DNA of 64,000 bases from NCBI GenBank assembly GCA_944472135.2, contig OX235262.1, forward strand, positions 40,289,804 through 40,353,803. Reading direction: 5' to 3'. Below are positions 40,265 through 50,927 of the stretch, piece after piece (positions within the stretch are counted from its first letter, which is position 1; each line of letters begins with the position of its first letter). This DNA comes from Trichobilharzia regenti. Taxonomy: Eukaryota > Platyhelminthes > Trematoda > Strigeidida > Schistosomatidae. Under the pieces are notes generated by a model. The model worked only from the letters and a program-made list of their open reading frames with translations, had not been told where the DNA came from and ran no database searches. The position numbers were made by a program, and so were the translations under genes.

Positions 40265-40760
40265 TCATAGTGAAGAGTGGCATTTCAGTTTTCATTTCCT
40301 CTTTACGCGACCTCCTATTTGGGTTCTACTCGAGCGATGGCTTGGTTTGTGGTATCACTCAGCGGTCTCAGAGTATGTTCAATCCATCTATTTCCACCTC
40401 CTTGTCTATACTCACTGAAAGATGGGTGGTTAAATGAAGTCACTGTCAGAGTTTCTTGTCGGTTATCCTTTCTCATTACTCATCGAATCTTCATTTTAGT
40501 GAGTGAAGGTACCCGTTGACAGAAGTCTGCAGGAAGCTGTCGGAAATACTTTGGACAATAAGCGTGCCAAGTGTATGAACAATGAAGAAGCACTGACAGA
40601 CTTGAAATTATTGGCGAAAATTTAGATCTAGTTTCTTGTGCTAAGTGACGTGGATCTTCGCACTGATTTCAGAGGAATAAACGCCCTTTTCTACTTGAGT
40701 TATCCTGACTGGGTTTGATATCATCATTGGTGCAACATGCCTCTACCAATAACAATGTTC
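40265..40760 (-). pseudogene. RTE LINE C-terminal fragment
   Basis: On the minus strand near 40400-40290: 'RWKWIEHTLRPLSDTTNQAI' (WIGHTLRKPSD..TRQAL block) and ARVEPK-EVA-RGNEN. Upstream relics of FTYLGS and FN.NV blocks near 40700-40560. No clean 3' tail. Confidence 0.65.
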
Positions 40761-41599
40761 TCCAGATCAAGTGAAAAAAGAGAGGCCTTTTCTCACTGAT
40801 TTTCACTGGAGCATAAATTGTTCCTCACCCAATATATCGGTGCATATAGAGGAGATCTAATCGAGAACAACACTACCTACAAACAAGTATTTGAATGTCT
40901 TGTGTTTCGATCTAAGGTGGGGTCATCGGTGAGTATGCCTGAACAGTTTGCAAACTAGAATTAAAAAACCCAGCTGTTCAGAGGCTTCTGGCTCCCAGTG
41001 GGTCTCAAACAGACTTCATTTTTCGACTAAATCTATCTGGAAAATAGTATTGTTCGCTGACAAGTTCACTTCTGAATTTCACTATAGGAATTATTATTAA
41101 ACCATTATTACGCAATTGCAGTGTAATCAATGGTGGTTCAGCGGTAGAACACTCGTCAGCCATACAGCTTAACCATAGCTGCCGAAGCTAAACTCTAGGC
41201 AGCAAAAAGTAACAAAGCAGCGTGACAGCAGCAATAACCTAGAATGGAGCAATCAGATACCCTACATGAGTTCAAGGTAGTATCCTACTTGGTTAAGATC
41301 AAATGCCCACTCTAACGGACTTTTATCTAAAAACTGGTGTAAATGGAGTGTCCCAGTATTGTTTAGATGTGAAATTGATTGGAAGTGAAAGCATTTGTTC
41401 TTTTGGAGGTAATAAAAACTATTGAAACCTTCAGTAGATTTGTCGATGGACAGGTTCAATATCGTGAAGTTTTTTCTGAGGTGAATCAGAGTGACAGAAA
41501 GTAAGCTGATGATTGTATTATTTCGTAGGAAAATCGTTTAGCTAGGTCACACCATTTATTAAATCATATTTCATATATTCACAATTACCGGGTATTAAA
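40761..41599. other. Mostly unassigned interval
   Basis: A tRNA-like start 'ggtggttcagcggtagaaca' (41131-41150), close to the A-box half of tRNA-Gly, suggests a truncated SINE. No exon recognised. Confidence 0.4.
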
Positions 41600-42190
41600 A
41601 TATGCTGTAATGGCTACAGCTGCTAAAACAGAGAATAGTCCCATCACTACCATTCAATGGTATCAGTACTGTAAATATATGTACCATCGTGGAATACGGA
41701 AAGACTAACTTCTTCACTGAGAGATGTTGTTGTTCATATAGACAAAAAAGTTCCTGATAAAGATAAAAGACAACCGAGCTCGTGTAAAAGCAGATAACGT
41801 TTGATTTTTTGGACTGTATGATATCAACTTACGGAAAAGATTCATTGAAAGTCTACAATTTCAATACTCATTATTACTGGATTAGTGAAATCGGAATCTA
41901 TAATACACACCGACGAATGGAAAGGATATAATTCATTTTCATCCCTTCGTTATACTCATGACAGGGCAAACCAACCTTAAGTTATGTGGATCCCATTACA
42001 GTCACTTACATCAGTCCTATTAAAGAATTTTCGGGAAGGTTGAAGAGAATAGCTTAACTACTAATGGATCTCAAAAAGGACATCAACTACAGTCATCTAG
42101 ACGAATTCCTGTATAGAATGAGATTTAATTCCTCTGTTGACAAGCCAATACAAAATCTGAGTAGTATTTTCGTGACATAGTGGAGAAAGG
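41600..42190 (+). pseudogene. Merlin-type (IS1016/ISXO2-like) DNA transposase remnant
   Basis: Cut-and-paste transposase debris. 'TTIQWYQYCK-YVPS' (about 41660-41690), then 'GLYDINLRKRFIESLQF'-like, then HTDEWKGYNSFSSLRYTHDR (about 41908-41967), the signature DDE-domain segment of Merlin/ISXO2 transposases. It is followed by WIPLQSLTS (VDP.TG.HTN position) and 'KDINYSHLDEFLYRMRFNSS' (about 42077-42136), the family's C-terminal block. Frameshifts separate the blocks; terminal inverted repeats were not identified. Merlin elements are known from schistosomes. Confidence 0.75.
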
Positions 42191-42344
42191 TATCCTGCGT
42201 AACAGTTTCATAACTTTTTATTGATTATTTCCCAAAATACTTATGTTTTTCATAGGTGGAAATCGCTTTTTTTTCTGTGACTAATGAGTTCACAGTCATT
42301 GGTCTGTTGCAACATTTTTCTTCTTGAAGTTTAACTTTGTTGCA

Positions 42345-42880
42345 GGGTTCAACTTCCAGACGATATGCCCTTAAGTCTCATGTAAGTGGTTGTGAGCCCA
42401 GTAAACAGAGAAGTTTGGGTATAAGGTTAACAACCCCACCCTATAAAACTAAGTAATTCAAGTGTTGGTTTGTAGGGATTTGTTTGGTTTCAGGATTTCA
42501 ACATGAGCTGACATTAGTTAGAGAACCATTGGAAAACCAACAGGGAGTATTGGACAGCTGTTTCCTCCTACTTTGGGACTTTTCAGCAGTACGCACCCAC
42601 ACTGCGGGGTTCGAACCCAGGACCTTCTGGTTACAAGGCAAGCGAGCTCGTACACCATTAAGCCACTGGGACCCGATCCAGTGGTCCTTGAATTCAAACT
42701 TCTGCCAATTCATGACATAGCGCGACCGCTAGCCAGTACTCACAGTTTTTCCAATGGCTCTGTAACTAATGTCAGCTCATGATGAAATCCTGAAAACTAA
42801 GTAACATCGCAGTTACCGAAACTTCAAAGCTCCAAGATTGAAGCCCTAGGTTTCACTAGGAATACAAAGTAATAAAATAA
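42345..42880 (+). repeat. SINE family E split by a SINE B unit
   Basis: First part to 42456 ('cagagaagtttgggtataag', 'gttaacaaccccaccctata'). Tail part from 42793 ('gttaccgaaacttcaaagct', 'gaagccctaggtttcactag', 'gaatacaaag'). The interrupting SINE B is bounded by a 12-bp duplication. Confidence 0.8.
42457..42792 (-). repeat. SINE family B compound unit with TSD, nested in SINE E
   Basis: Flanked by AAAACTAAGTAA at 42445-42456 and 42793-42804 (exact). It contains a minus-sense unit (3' end to leader, 42465-42738) followed by a plus-sense family B 3' end (42735-42790: 'cagtactcacagtttttcca', 'taactaatgtcagctcatga'), so it inserted as one compound piece. The minus-strand ribozyme core reads CTGAAAA with GAAA intact. 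Confidence 0.85.
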
Positions 42881-42934
42881 TTATTATTTATAATAATTAT
42901 GAATAAAAGTAATAATAAAATAAAACAGAATTAC

Positions 42935-43030
42935 TCATTTAACTGTACTGTCAGCGATTCAAACATACGAGCAATGAGGCTAATTTCACTCGGTTCTGAA
43001 TTGTGCACAACTGTCACAGTATAGGGTGTA
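42935..43030 (-). CDS. PDE9A-like: PDE9-type phosphodiesterase exon (N-terminal region)
   Basis: 96 nt. One base completes an Asn codon and two bases are left for an Asp codon. Acceptor 'cttttag', donor AATGA|gtaatt. It encodes TPYTVTVVHNSEPSEISLIA then RMFESLTVQLN. The TPY-V..V start matches the family's TPYKVRPV, and the rest precedes the helical segment, as in PDE9. Confidence 0.85.
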
Positions 43031-43559
43031 CTAAAAGAATGCATACAGAAAAAGAAAGTATATGAAGTAGGAAATGAGAATAACATCTGTAACACTAATA
43101 ATAATAATAATAATAATAATAAAAGATACAACATTTGTCTCCATGATTATTACGTAATTCAAGCTTGTACTCACTCATATACGTCATTATGATTATTTTG
43201 TGTTTACATATTCATATATACATAGTTTCAAGTGATTTAACTGTGAATTCGTATACATCGGATTTTCAACGATAAAATCATTGATGAAACTACGCAATCG
43301 CATAGTTTAACTGAGAAAACTGAGAGCATATGACTGAGTTTATTTGTGATTTTCACATACGCACTCAAACACCTATACATGCATAAGTGAAAAATTATGC
43401 CGAAAGCTGAATCTAAGAAACTTAATAATCCATTGAGAAGGCATGTATGTGGTTTACAATAACCATAGTAATAACAAAATGTATTACTGATTACTATGAG
43501 TAGGTGAAAACCACTCTGCCTGCTAGGCAGATCGCCAAAATGATCCTAAGTCAATAGAC
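43031..43559. other. Unassigned intronic interval
   Basis: Contains an (AAT)n run (about 43097-43122). No element recognised. Confidence 0.45.
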
Positions 43560-43940
43560 TACAGTTTCACTCTTTTAGGACCAAGTGCATCGGCAGTGTA
43601 GTAACTCAGTTCAAAGATCGGAATCATTTCAAACCATGAGAATTACAGCTAGCTACTTGGGTGAGCAGTTGGAACTCGTTGTCCAAGAAATATGCAGAAG
43701 GAAATGGGGTTGGATTGGACACAGGCTGTGGAGTTCATTGCGTGACATCATGTGCCAGACAAGCGCTCGAGTTGAACTCAAATGAGAAATGGAGAGTTGA
43801 ACGTGGAACCAAAAGGTGACATATAGGAGACTGTGTGAGGAGGATGCGGCTAAAGAGGATTGAAGAAAACCACATGAAAGAGAGATGTGCAATTGAAGCC
43901 CTGTGTTTCACCAGTGACCTAAGGGAATAACAGTAGTTCG
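43560..43940 (+). pseudogene. RTE LINE 3' fragment
   Basis: 'VQEICRRKWGWIGHRLWSSL' then RDIMCQTSARVELK (the WIGHTLRK...TRQAL-WNP block), and tail 'gaagccctgtgtttcaccag' with 'gacctaaggg'. Confidence 0.7.
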
Positions 43941-44289
43941 TGATATGAATTCATCACAAATCCCTAGGGAGAAAGTAATATATATGAATGTGATCCGACT
44001 GATACTACGAGTGATAAACAGGAAGGACAACATAAGTGTACGGTGTGAATGGTCTAGTTGCTCATGTCAATTAATCCGTAGTAATATAACAAGATGCATT
44101 TATGCTCGCTTCGCTTACTACATATTATGATCTAAATATTTCCGGTCTTTGAAGGCAACTGTTGGCGAATGTTCACCTTTAACTTTGTGATTTTCAAATT
44201 GTGAATAAGATTTAATCTGTAGATAAACTTTATCGTCATTTCCTTGTGATATGAAAAGCATACAAACTAAAATACAGTATGAACTTCAC

Positions 44290-45110
44290 TCAGTGTTTGC
44301 TAATCAGACTAATGGATTCTGGACAAAATAGAAACGCCTCAAGACGACCTCACAGTCATCTACAGACTACGTGGAAATCTTGACAAAAGAGTAAAAATGA
44401 AACTTCTTTGGACCGCAGAAGCTATGACAATCCAGATGTTAAATCCTGAAATCTGCATACAGAAGATGTTCTTTTCAGTAAGTGAACCTACAACAGGCCT
44501 TAGTTTTCTTAACACTGAATACAGAATTTCCGTTAATCCTAATTTAATAGTTTTTTTTATCGAAAAGTTCCCCCTATGAGCTCCTCAGTATTACATTTCT
44601 ACTTCTTATAACACTGATCTTAACTTGACGCTTGTTCATTTTTAGTTGATTTCTGCCCAGTCCTGTGAATTATGTTACTTCACACAACTTAATTATTTAG
44701 TACTGGTTTATAGGGATTAGACTGACTGGTTACAGCATTTCATCATGAGCTTATGTCGGTTAGAGAACCACTGGAAAACCTGCAGGGTGTACTGGACAGT
44801 TGTTTATACCTAGTCTAGGACTCTTTGTCAGTATTCATCCGCCACAAGGGGTTTGAACCCAAGACCTTCTGGTTACAAGGCGAGCCAGCTCGTAGACTAT
44901 TAAGCCCCTGAGATCCGGTCCAATGGCCACTCGATGAATTCCAGCTGCCGCCAATTCACGACATAGCACGACCACTAGCCAATATCTTTGGCTAGTATTT
45001 GTCCTCACACCTGACCTGCTGCTTTATTTTAGTTTCTAAAAAATCAGTGCTTTCTGTTCTACCTAACTGTTACCTAAAGTTTATAATTCTAGTGAAATAT
45101 TTTTGGAAAA
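44290..45110 (+). pseudogene. PLE-2 C-terminus and 3' UTR, split by SINE B
   Basis: 'LLWTAEAMTIQMLNPEICIQ' (44403-44462) is the PLE C-terminal AEA.AI....LC.QK block. The trailer (44500-44694) continues after the SINE at 45026-45110 ('cctaactgttacctaaagtt'), collinear with 58200-58440. Confidence 0.6.
44695..45025 (-). repeat. SINE family B, minus copy in PLE-2 UTR
   Basis: 'cagcatttcatcatgagctt', 'gtactggacagttgtttata', 'gggtttgaacccaagacctt' (B-box complement), 'gactattaagcccctgagat' (A-box complement), leader complement to 'ctcacacctgacctgctgc'. Ribozyme core degraded (ACAAAGA, TAAA). Confidence 0.8.
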
Positions 45111-45199
45111 TACAGCGTATAAATCTGAGTCTGATGAAGTATAGGTATGGATTGTGTAAACTTTTGATTGATGAAGATCTGTTTTACTAATCTGACGCC

Positions 45200-45860
45200 A
45201 AGTTCCTCAGTCATTTAGGATGATCTATTCAATCCGAACAAGTTGTCTCATCTGTCCACTTCTGTGTGCATATATCAGTTCATCTGTTGCCGTGCAGCTA
45301 GGCACATTCGTCGTTCGACGCTTGTCCTGTCCAAAGAGTTTCAAGACCACTCTCCCTCATGGTTGTAAAATCGTAGTAGTGGCTGTATAAGGAGTGCTAT
45401 AATCAAACACCTTGTGAACACTGGCTATGCCCTCTCGACAAACGCCTCCTTTAAAGTAATTTACAGAGCAAAGAATAACCTACCAAAGGTAATACGCTTT
45501 TGTCTCCTTTTTATTGCTGAAGCCTTAGACATTCAGTTGGTGGAACCAGAGTTATGCATACAAAAGAAAATCGTCCAACCACTTCTACTATTATGGTAAT
45601 AACCATGTTGACTACAAGTGACTTGATATTTGTGTGCTTGTTTCTTCTAACTCCTTATAACACTTGTAATTTGTGGAACTCTTACATAACTCTATATTTT
45701 CCTAATGTACACACGCATACAAAAATAAGTATATATAACTGTGACTGTGCAGCTAAGTGAATGAATTCCCCGAAAAGAGACTCTTCTCTGAACTATGTTT
45801 TTCTTTCAATTCGGAAAGGCAGATGTTTTGAATGAGCACTGTATATTTCTCCCATTTGCC
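45200..45860 (+). pseudogene. PLE-2 GIY-YIG endonuclease and 3' end
   Basis: Collinear with 3.77-4.53 kb: 'STSVCIYQFICCRAARHIRR' (Y-IG lost, Cys changed), RSAIIKHLVNTGYALS, SFKVIYRAKNNLPK, IAEALDIQLVEPELCIQKK, ending LLLW at about 45597. A 3' UTR and the conserved terminal hairpins follow near 45750-45795. Stops and active-site losses mark it as dead. Confidence 0.75.
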
Positions 45861-46109
45861 TGCGATCTCATCAATCAATATTAAAATCCGTAAACCTCTT
45901 AGTACTTGGAGACGAATGATTCCAGAAAATGACTTGACTACCTCTGAACAAACAATACCAGCTCAAATGATTCGATAAAATCCTCCTGTCAGTCATTCTA
46001 CGTCCAGATCATCTTCGTCAGGTTAAAAAATACTACCAGTGGACATGAATAGTTCCCAACTAAGCACATTAATCAAGAAGTAGTATAATGTAATTAATCC
46101 TTCGGGTTT

Positions 46110-46345
46110 TAGGTAGAGTATAGAGCTTCATAAGAACATCTCAATTCCACCGCATTCTCAGAAATCTTTTATCTGACTCCACAATTACCCACAAGTTGTT
46201 AGTTAGCTCACACGATCCCCTTTATGTCATCCTGGAATGGATAGATTCTTAGTTGGTTTGTTGTTAGACTTCGTTTCAGAAAGGAGAAGTATGTCCTTTC
46301 TGGAAGGTCATTTGATCGTCAGTATTGAACCAGCGAAGTCAGTTG
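46110..46345 (-). pseudogene. RTE LINE 3' fragment
   Basis: Complement of C-terminal blocks ('EDQMTFQKGHTSPF'-like near 46325-46280) and of the tail near 46115-46150. Strongly decayed. Confidence 0.45.
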
Positions 46346-46395
46346 TTGCAGTAACATGTACATATAATATTCTAAAACTTTGTGTAAAAAGACCA

Positions 46396-46850
46396 TCATG
46401 TTTGCTCCAAATACAGTCTACTGCATATACGGGATTTTATCATTAGACCAGTAATAACTTTTGAAACTAAAAGAAAAGGCCTATTTTTGTATCGACGGAA
46501 AACAGCTGTAACAACAGCAATGCAAACGAAAAGAACGCGCATTATTTTTGTCAGATTGTTCTTCACTTCTTTGTAGATTACTTTGCTGAAGGCGTTTGTT
46601 GACAACGCTGGTCATTCCATCTCAATAAAGACAACCTTCAGTGTAATCCACAAAGTGAAAAACGATCTGCCTAAGCCAATACGCTTTCGTCTCCTTTGCA
46701 TTGCGGAAGCTTTAGCCATTCAGTTAAAAAAATACATAAGCTTTGCATTCAAAAGAAAATTATTTAATCAATTGTACTATTACGGTAGCAACCTTGTTGG
46801 TGTTTATACTGACTTGATTTGCGTTTCCAGCCCTGTATGACTTCCCTATG
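46396..46850. pseudogene. Two PLE-2 C-terminal fragments, head to head
   Basis: On the minus strand 46605-46430: 'STNAFSKVIYKEVKNNLTKI' then RVLFVCIAVVTAV. On the plus strand 46583-46800: GHSISIKTTFSVIHKVKNDL, PIRFRLLCIAEALAIQLKK. Both are the same protein segment, so this is an inverted pair of PLE-2 ends. Confidence 0.7.
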
Positions 46851-46974
46851 TAGGAATTTAGGACTCCTACATGATTCAGTATTGTGAACTATGATTACGA
46901 TAACTCATCGCTGTTGTTACTTCTCCCCCCGCCTTTCTTAAAAACAGAGAAAGGATAAAGACTCTAGAAGATCT

Positions 46975-47610
46975 GAACTTCATGGTTGATTTATATCGAA
47001 TATTTCATAAAGTCAAAGATATACAGGTAAAAATTAATAACTGGGCAGAAAAAGCAGTGTAGAAAGGACTGCAAGGAAGTATAAAGGTCGTGAAGATACC
47101 TAACAATCGGCAGCAGGCACCATTCACTTGCCTGATCCAAGCAACATTGTTTCAACGACAGGTGATAATTTAGATGAGGATGCCAAAGTCAAAAAAGGGG
47201 CAGAAAAGCAAGACAGACCTTGACTCTTCCGAAACCAATGTAGGAATCTGTTACATTCAGTATAAGGAACAAAATTCGAGTTAACCAGTGCTTCTATATG
47301 GTTAAGGAAATTGGTGTGCATTCCACGAGAAGCTAGCTGCCTTTGTTGTCTCAATATTGAAGATCAGATGTCTAGTTGAAAAGAACTGGTAGTAAACCAA
47401 CCAAGAACTTATCAACCAAGAAATATGCCGTAAGAAATGTAGGTTATTTTGACGTACACTGTGGAGATCGTTGAGTAAAATCAGGCTCTAAGTCGTCTAT
47501 TGGACTTGGACTGAGAAATGATTAGTTTGACAGGGATTTTAAGAGTGACATAGAGCAGATTGTGTGGGGAGGAAGATAGAAAGTTTGATGCAGATGTGCT
47601 AATAATAAAT
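46975..47610 (+). pseudogene. RTE LINE fragment
   Basis: 'KTLEDLNFMVDLYRIFHKVK' (LEDLDFADD-I-LISHK position; catalytic Asp pair lost), 'IQVKINNWAEKAV', a degraded FTYLGS block ('FTCLIQATLFQRQ'), and 'NQEICRKKCR' near the WIGHTLR block. Ends just before a PDE9 exon. Confidence 0.6.
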
Positions 47611-47634
47611 AAATAATTATAGCAGTCAACTTAC

Positions 47635-47712
47635 TTATATGTATTGGTTGGCATTGAACCTGAACAAGGCACATTTAATCCATTCACATCAGTTATCATC
47701 ACATGAGACGAT
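47635..47712 (-). CDS. PDE9A-like: PDE9-type phosphodiesterase exon (most 5' exon recognised)
   Basis: 78 nt. The first base completes a codon from an exon not found in the window. It ends with two bases that, with T from the next exon, make Asn. Acceptor 'ttttgtag', donor TATAA|gtaagt. It encodes SSHVMITDVNGLNVPCSGSM followed by PTNTY, matching the PDE9 N-terminal stretch (family pattern [20 protein letters not shown]). The start codon and the first ~50 residues must lie at higher coordinates, possibly beyond 64 kb. Confidence 0.82.
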
Positions 47713-48544
47713 CTACAAAATAGAAAGGAAAACCCAAAAACCCAGTGAAATCAAAACAGACATTTAAAAGATCGGATACAATCCATAATCTAATTCATAT
47801 GCAATTTTGATTTACTTTGGAACATTTGACAGAAGGCATAATAAATCGTGAATTTCACAATGCGAACATGACAATGAGATCATCAACTATAGATTGAGAT
47901 TAGTGCTCTTTTTATTGTTTTATTTTCACAAATTACCCTTTCAATATTTCCATTAATTGAAAAATAAATCACTTTTGGTGTTAGTGCTGATGTACCACTC
48001 CCCATAATCTGTTTAATATATGCGAATATTTTTGTGGATATAATTTTCGAAGATTATTATTAGTACTATTATGATCAATAATAATAATAATTTTGGATGA
48101 AGTATTGCTTAAATCATAAAATTCGTAATTGACGAGAATCAAAAGAAAGTCGAAAACAGAAATGATAAACTGGACTAATAGAATTCATTCAATTAATGCT
48201 CCATTCAGCGTATATATTTGTTTTAATAAATCTCTGTCTGAAATTTGATTGGTTGTCTGTTGACCTTCAGGTGTATACTCAGTTGACTAATCAGAATGGA
48301 CCTCCTGTAATTAACTCAAATTTTGTTTTTCTATACATCAATCAAACTAACTAAAAGTTAGGTATATGTGTAATTATGAAAATAACAATCAAACCCTCTT
48401 CATGGTATCATATATTTCATAAAATCTTCTATTAAAATTTTAATGATCCCCAGTGAGATACAAAACGAAGATTTCAGCGAAGACAATTCTCTTTCTGATG
48501 ATTTGATTTCCATACCCGTACAATTGTATACACATATATGGATT
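47713..48544. other. Unassigned intronic interval
   Basis: AT-rich; no exon or element recognised. Confidence 0.4.
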
Positions 48545-48817
48545 TAAACAAAGCAATAAAAAAGACGCAATTTGTCTGAATCGTGTAATGTATTTCCGCA
48601 CAACACATTTCAAACAATCTGATCATACAACGCCTTGTCATAGGAATATTTATGAAAATAATAAAGAGTTAAGGGGTGAGGAAAGTGATTTGGATCAAGT
48701 TAAAAGAACATATTGAAGGTCAAAATAACAATGAAGATCACTAAACCGAAAAACAGAAGTAATAGTACATCTGTTATGGTATGAAAACGAAGTTTACGAA
48801 AAAAGGATTAGTATGAT

Positions 48818-49498
48818 ATCAGTTAGAGAACCATTGAAAACCAGGGAGTACTGGACAGCTGCTGTTTCATCCTAGTTTGGGAATCATCGGCAGTACGCAC
48901 CCACTGGGATTCGAACCCGGGACCTTCCGGTTACAAGGCAAGCTCGTATACCATTAAGCATGGGTGCGTACTGCCGATGATTCCCAAACTAGGATGAAAC
49001 AGCAGCTGTCCAGTACTCCCTGGTTTTCAATGGTTCTCTAACTGATATCAATCCGTGATCAACCCGTAAAACGTAACTAATCCTTACAAACCAAACTATA
49101 GAAAGTTAATCTGATGCTCGCTAGTGACTTGCTACAGGTTGGAGTTTCCTGAGTTCTAGTGAGAAGTCGTGACCAGTGAGGTCCAATTAGATGTCACGTG
49201 TGTGGATGGATGTCCCACCAACGACAATGGTTGGGGTCGCGCTAAATCACGAATTAGTAGAAGTTAGAATTCACGAGCCATTGAATCGGGTCCCAGTGGC
49301 TTAATGGTATACGAGCTTGCCTTGTAACCGGAAGGTCCCGGGTTCGAATCCCAGTGGGTGCGTACTGCCGATGATTCCCAAACTAGGATGAAACAGCAGC
49401 TGTCCAGTACTCCCTGGTTTTCAATGGTTCTCTAACTGATATCAATCCGTGATCAACCCGTAAAACGTAACTAATCCTTACAAACCAAACTATAGAAA
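48818..49498 (+). repeat. Compound SINE B unit inserted as one piece
   Basis: Flanked by GATTAGTATGAT at 48806-48817 and 49499-49510 (exact). Contents: antisense ribozyme arm to 48903, a partial antisense tRNA-like part (48904-48960), a sense ribozyme 3' half (48961-49105), then a complete sense unit (49106-49498). Arms 48814-48903 and 48961-49050 are perfect 90-bp inverted repeats. 48961-49105 and 49355-49499 are identical over 145 bp. Confidence 0.9.
49361..49411 (+). ncRNA. Hammerhead ribozyme-like motif (family B, 49-kb copy)
   Basis: Stem I GTACTG (49362-49367)/CAGTAC (49405-49410); core CCGATGA (49368-49374, second base C instead of U); TTCC/GGAT with a T-T mismatch at the stem II base; GAAA (49390-49393); stem III CAGCAGCTG; TC before the predicted cut. 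An identical module is at 48967-49016 and a mirror copy at 48848-48897. Confidence 0.65.
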
Positions 49499-49641
49499 GA
49501 TTAGTATGATGACGAATTGTTTTTCAACGCATATAGATGGTATAAACTTCCTAACTGCCAGTTACAGCTTCAACAAACTTTAGAATACGCCCCAAACACG
49601 TTTTATAGATAAATTTAAAAACGTGTAAACATCAATTATAT

Positions 49642-50927
49642 TAAGAACACAATATTCAGCGAAGGGACTTTTCAACGAATTTATTATCAAGCTGTAGAAT
49701 CGTATATATATATATATAAGAGACCTTATTCATTCGCTCTGCTTTAGGATGAGGAAAATTGCATTGACTCAGAACTTGACTTCTTAAAAGCCACTCTCGC
49801 AGAAAATGGTTACCCTAACCGACTTATTGACAGCAACGTGAAAGATAAGCAGTCTAAACTGGTCACCGACTCAGTTCCAAAGAAAAAACTTACTGATGAA
49901 CTTGGAATTCAAAGATGATCAAGCTTCAGATATGCTCAAAAATCATCTCTCTGAATCAGTCAGTAAGACGTTCTTTGCAGCAAAATTACATACGACGTTC
50001 ACGAGCCGCAAAATGTTCTCTACCTCTGCAAAAGATAAACTCCCCCGTCTGCCCGCCTCCATGTGTATCTATCAGTTCACCTGCTCTTGTCGAGCAAGGT
50101 ACAATGGCCGTAGTCAGAGGACGCCGCTTCCCACACGGATACGAGAACATATTCCAGCTTGGTTTTACAAGGGAGAAAGGAAGTGTGTGTGAAGCTCGAT
50201 TCTGGAACACCTGATCAACTTCATTCACTCAGTCAATCCTGACCATGATTTCAAGGTCATATATAGAATCTATGCTAACTTCCTGCGTTTTCTTCGTTAC
50301 AGACTTCTAAAGACAAATGAGGCCTTGTTAATTCATGACTTTGAGCCAGACCTTTGTGTACAAAAGAAGTATGTACAATTCCTACTTCTGCCTTGGCCGT
50401 AGAGGGAGAGACATTTATTTATTTTGCTTATTTAGTTATTCTATGTACTTTTCCCTTATTACTTCGATTATTATTATTATTGTTACTATTCTCACTCAGA
50501 ATCTTTTCCACTTCACCAACTTGTCATGTTAAACCCAAAATTATTAATTTTTATATTTTTTATTTTTACAATATTGAATTCTATCTTATCAGATTTCACA
50601 CCAAGTTATGTAACATTTTATATTTATCTACTCATCTTATAATTATGTACCCTTTTCCAAAATCTATACACCTCAAGTATTATTCTATATACGACATTAA
50701 TTATTTTGCCACTTGACATTAAACCATGATTATAATCACAAATATTTTAATTGCATTTCATACTATTATTATTTCATGTATTCCCACTTTTGACCTAATT
50801 CCCTCACCGGATATAATTTCTTAAAAACCATATATATACGATTGTACAGCTTGATAATAAATTCGTTGAAAAGAGTCTCTTCGCTGAAAATTGTGTTCTT
50901 AATGCTACAATGGGAATTATTAAATTA
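49642..50927 (+). pseudogene. PLE-2 copy with terminal inverted repeats and 12-bp TSD
   Basis: CATCAATTATAT at 49630-49641 and 50928-50939 flanks the insertion exactly. Ends 49642-49716 and 50831-50902 are inverted copies ('aagaacacaat', 'ttcagcgaag', 'caacgaatttattatcaagc'). Inside: RT-EN linker (49790-49860 'LAENGYPNRLIDS'), 'ASDMLKNHLSESVSKTFFAA' and GIY-YIG CIYQFTCSCRARYNGRSQR (Y-NG), frameshift, then IREHIPAWFYKGE, and a C-terminal block ending LPWP near 50400. The RT is absent. Confidence 0.85.

Noticed and set aside
48440..48540. A plus-strand stretch (IQNEDFSEDNSLSDDLISIP) as an exon
   Set aside because: It looks protein-like by composition only; no splice context or family match.
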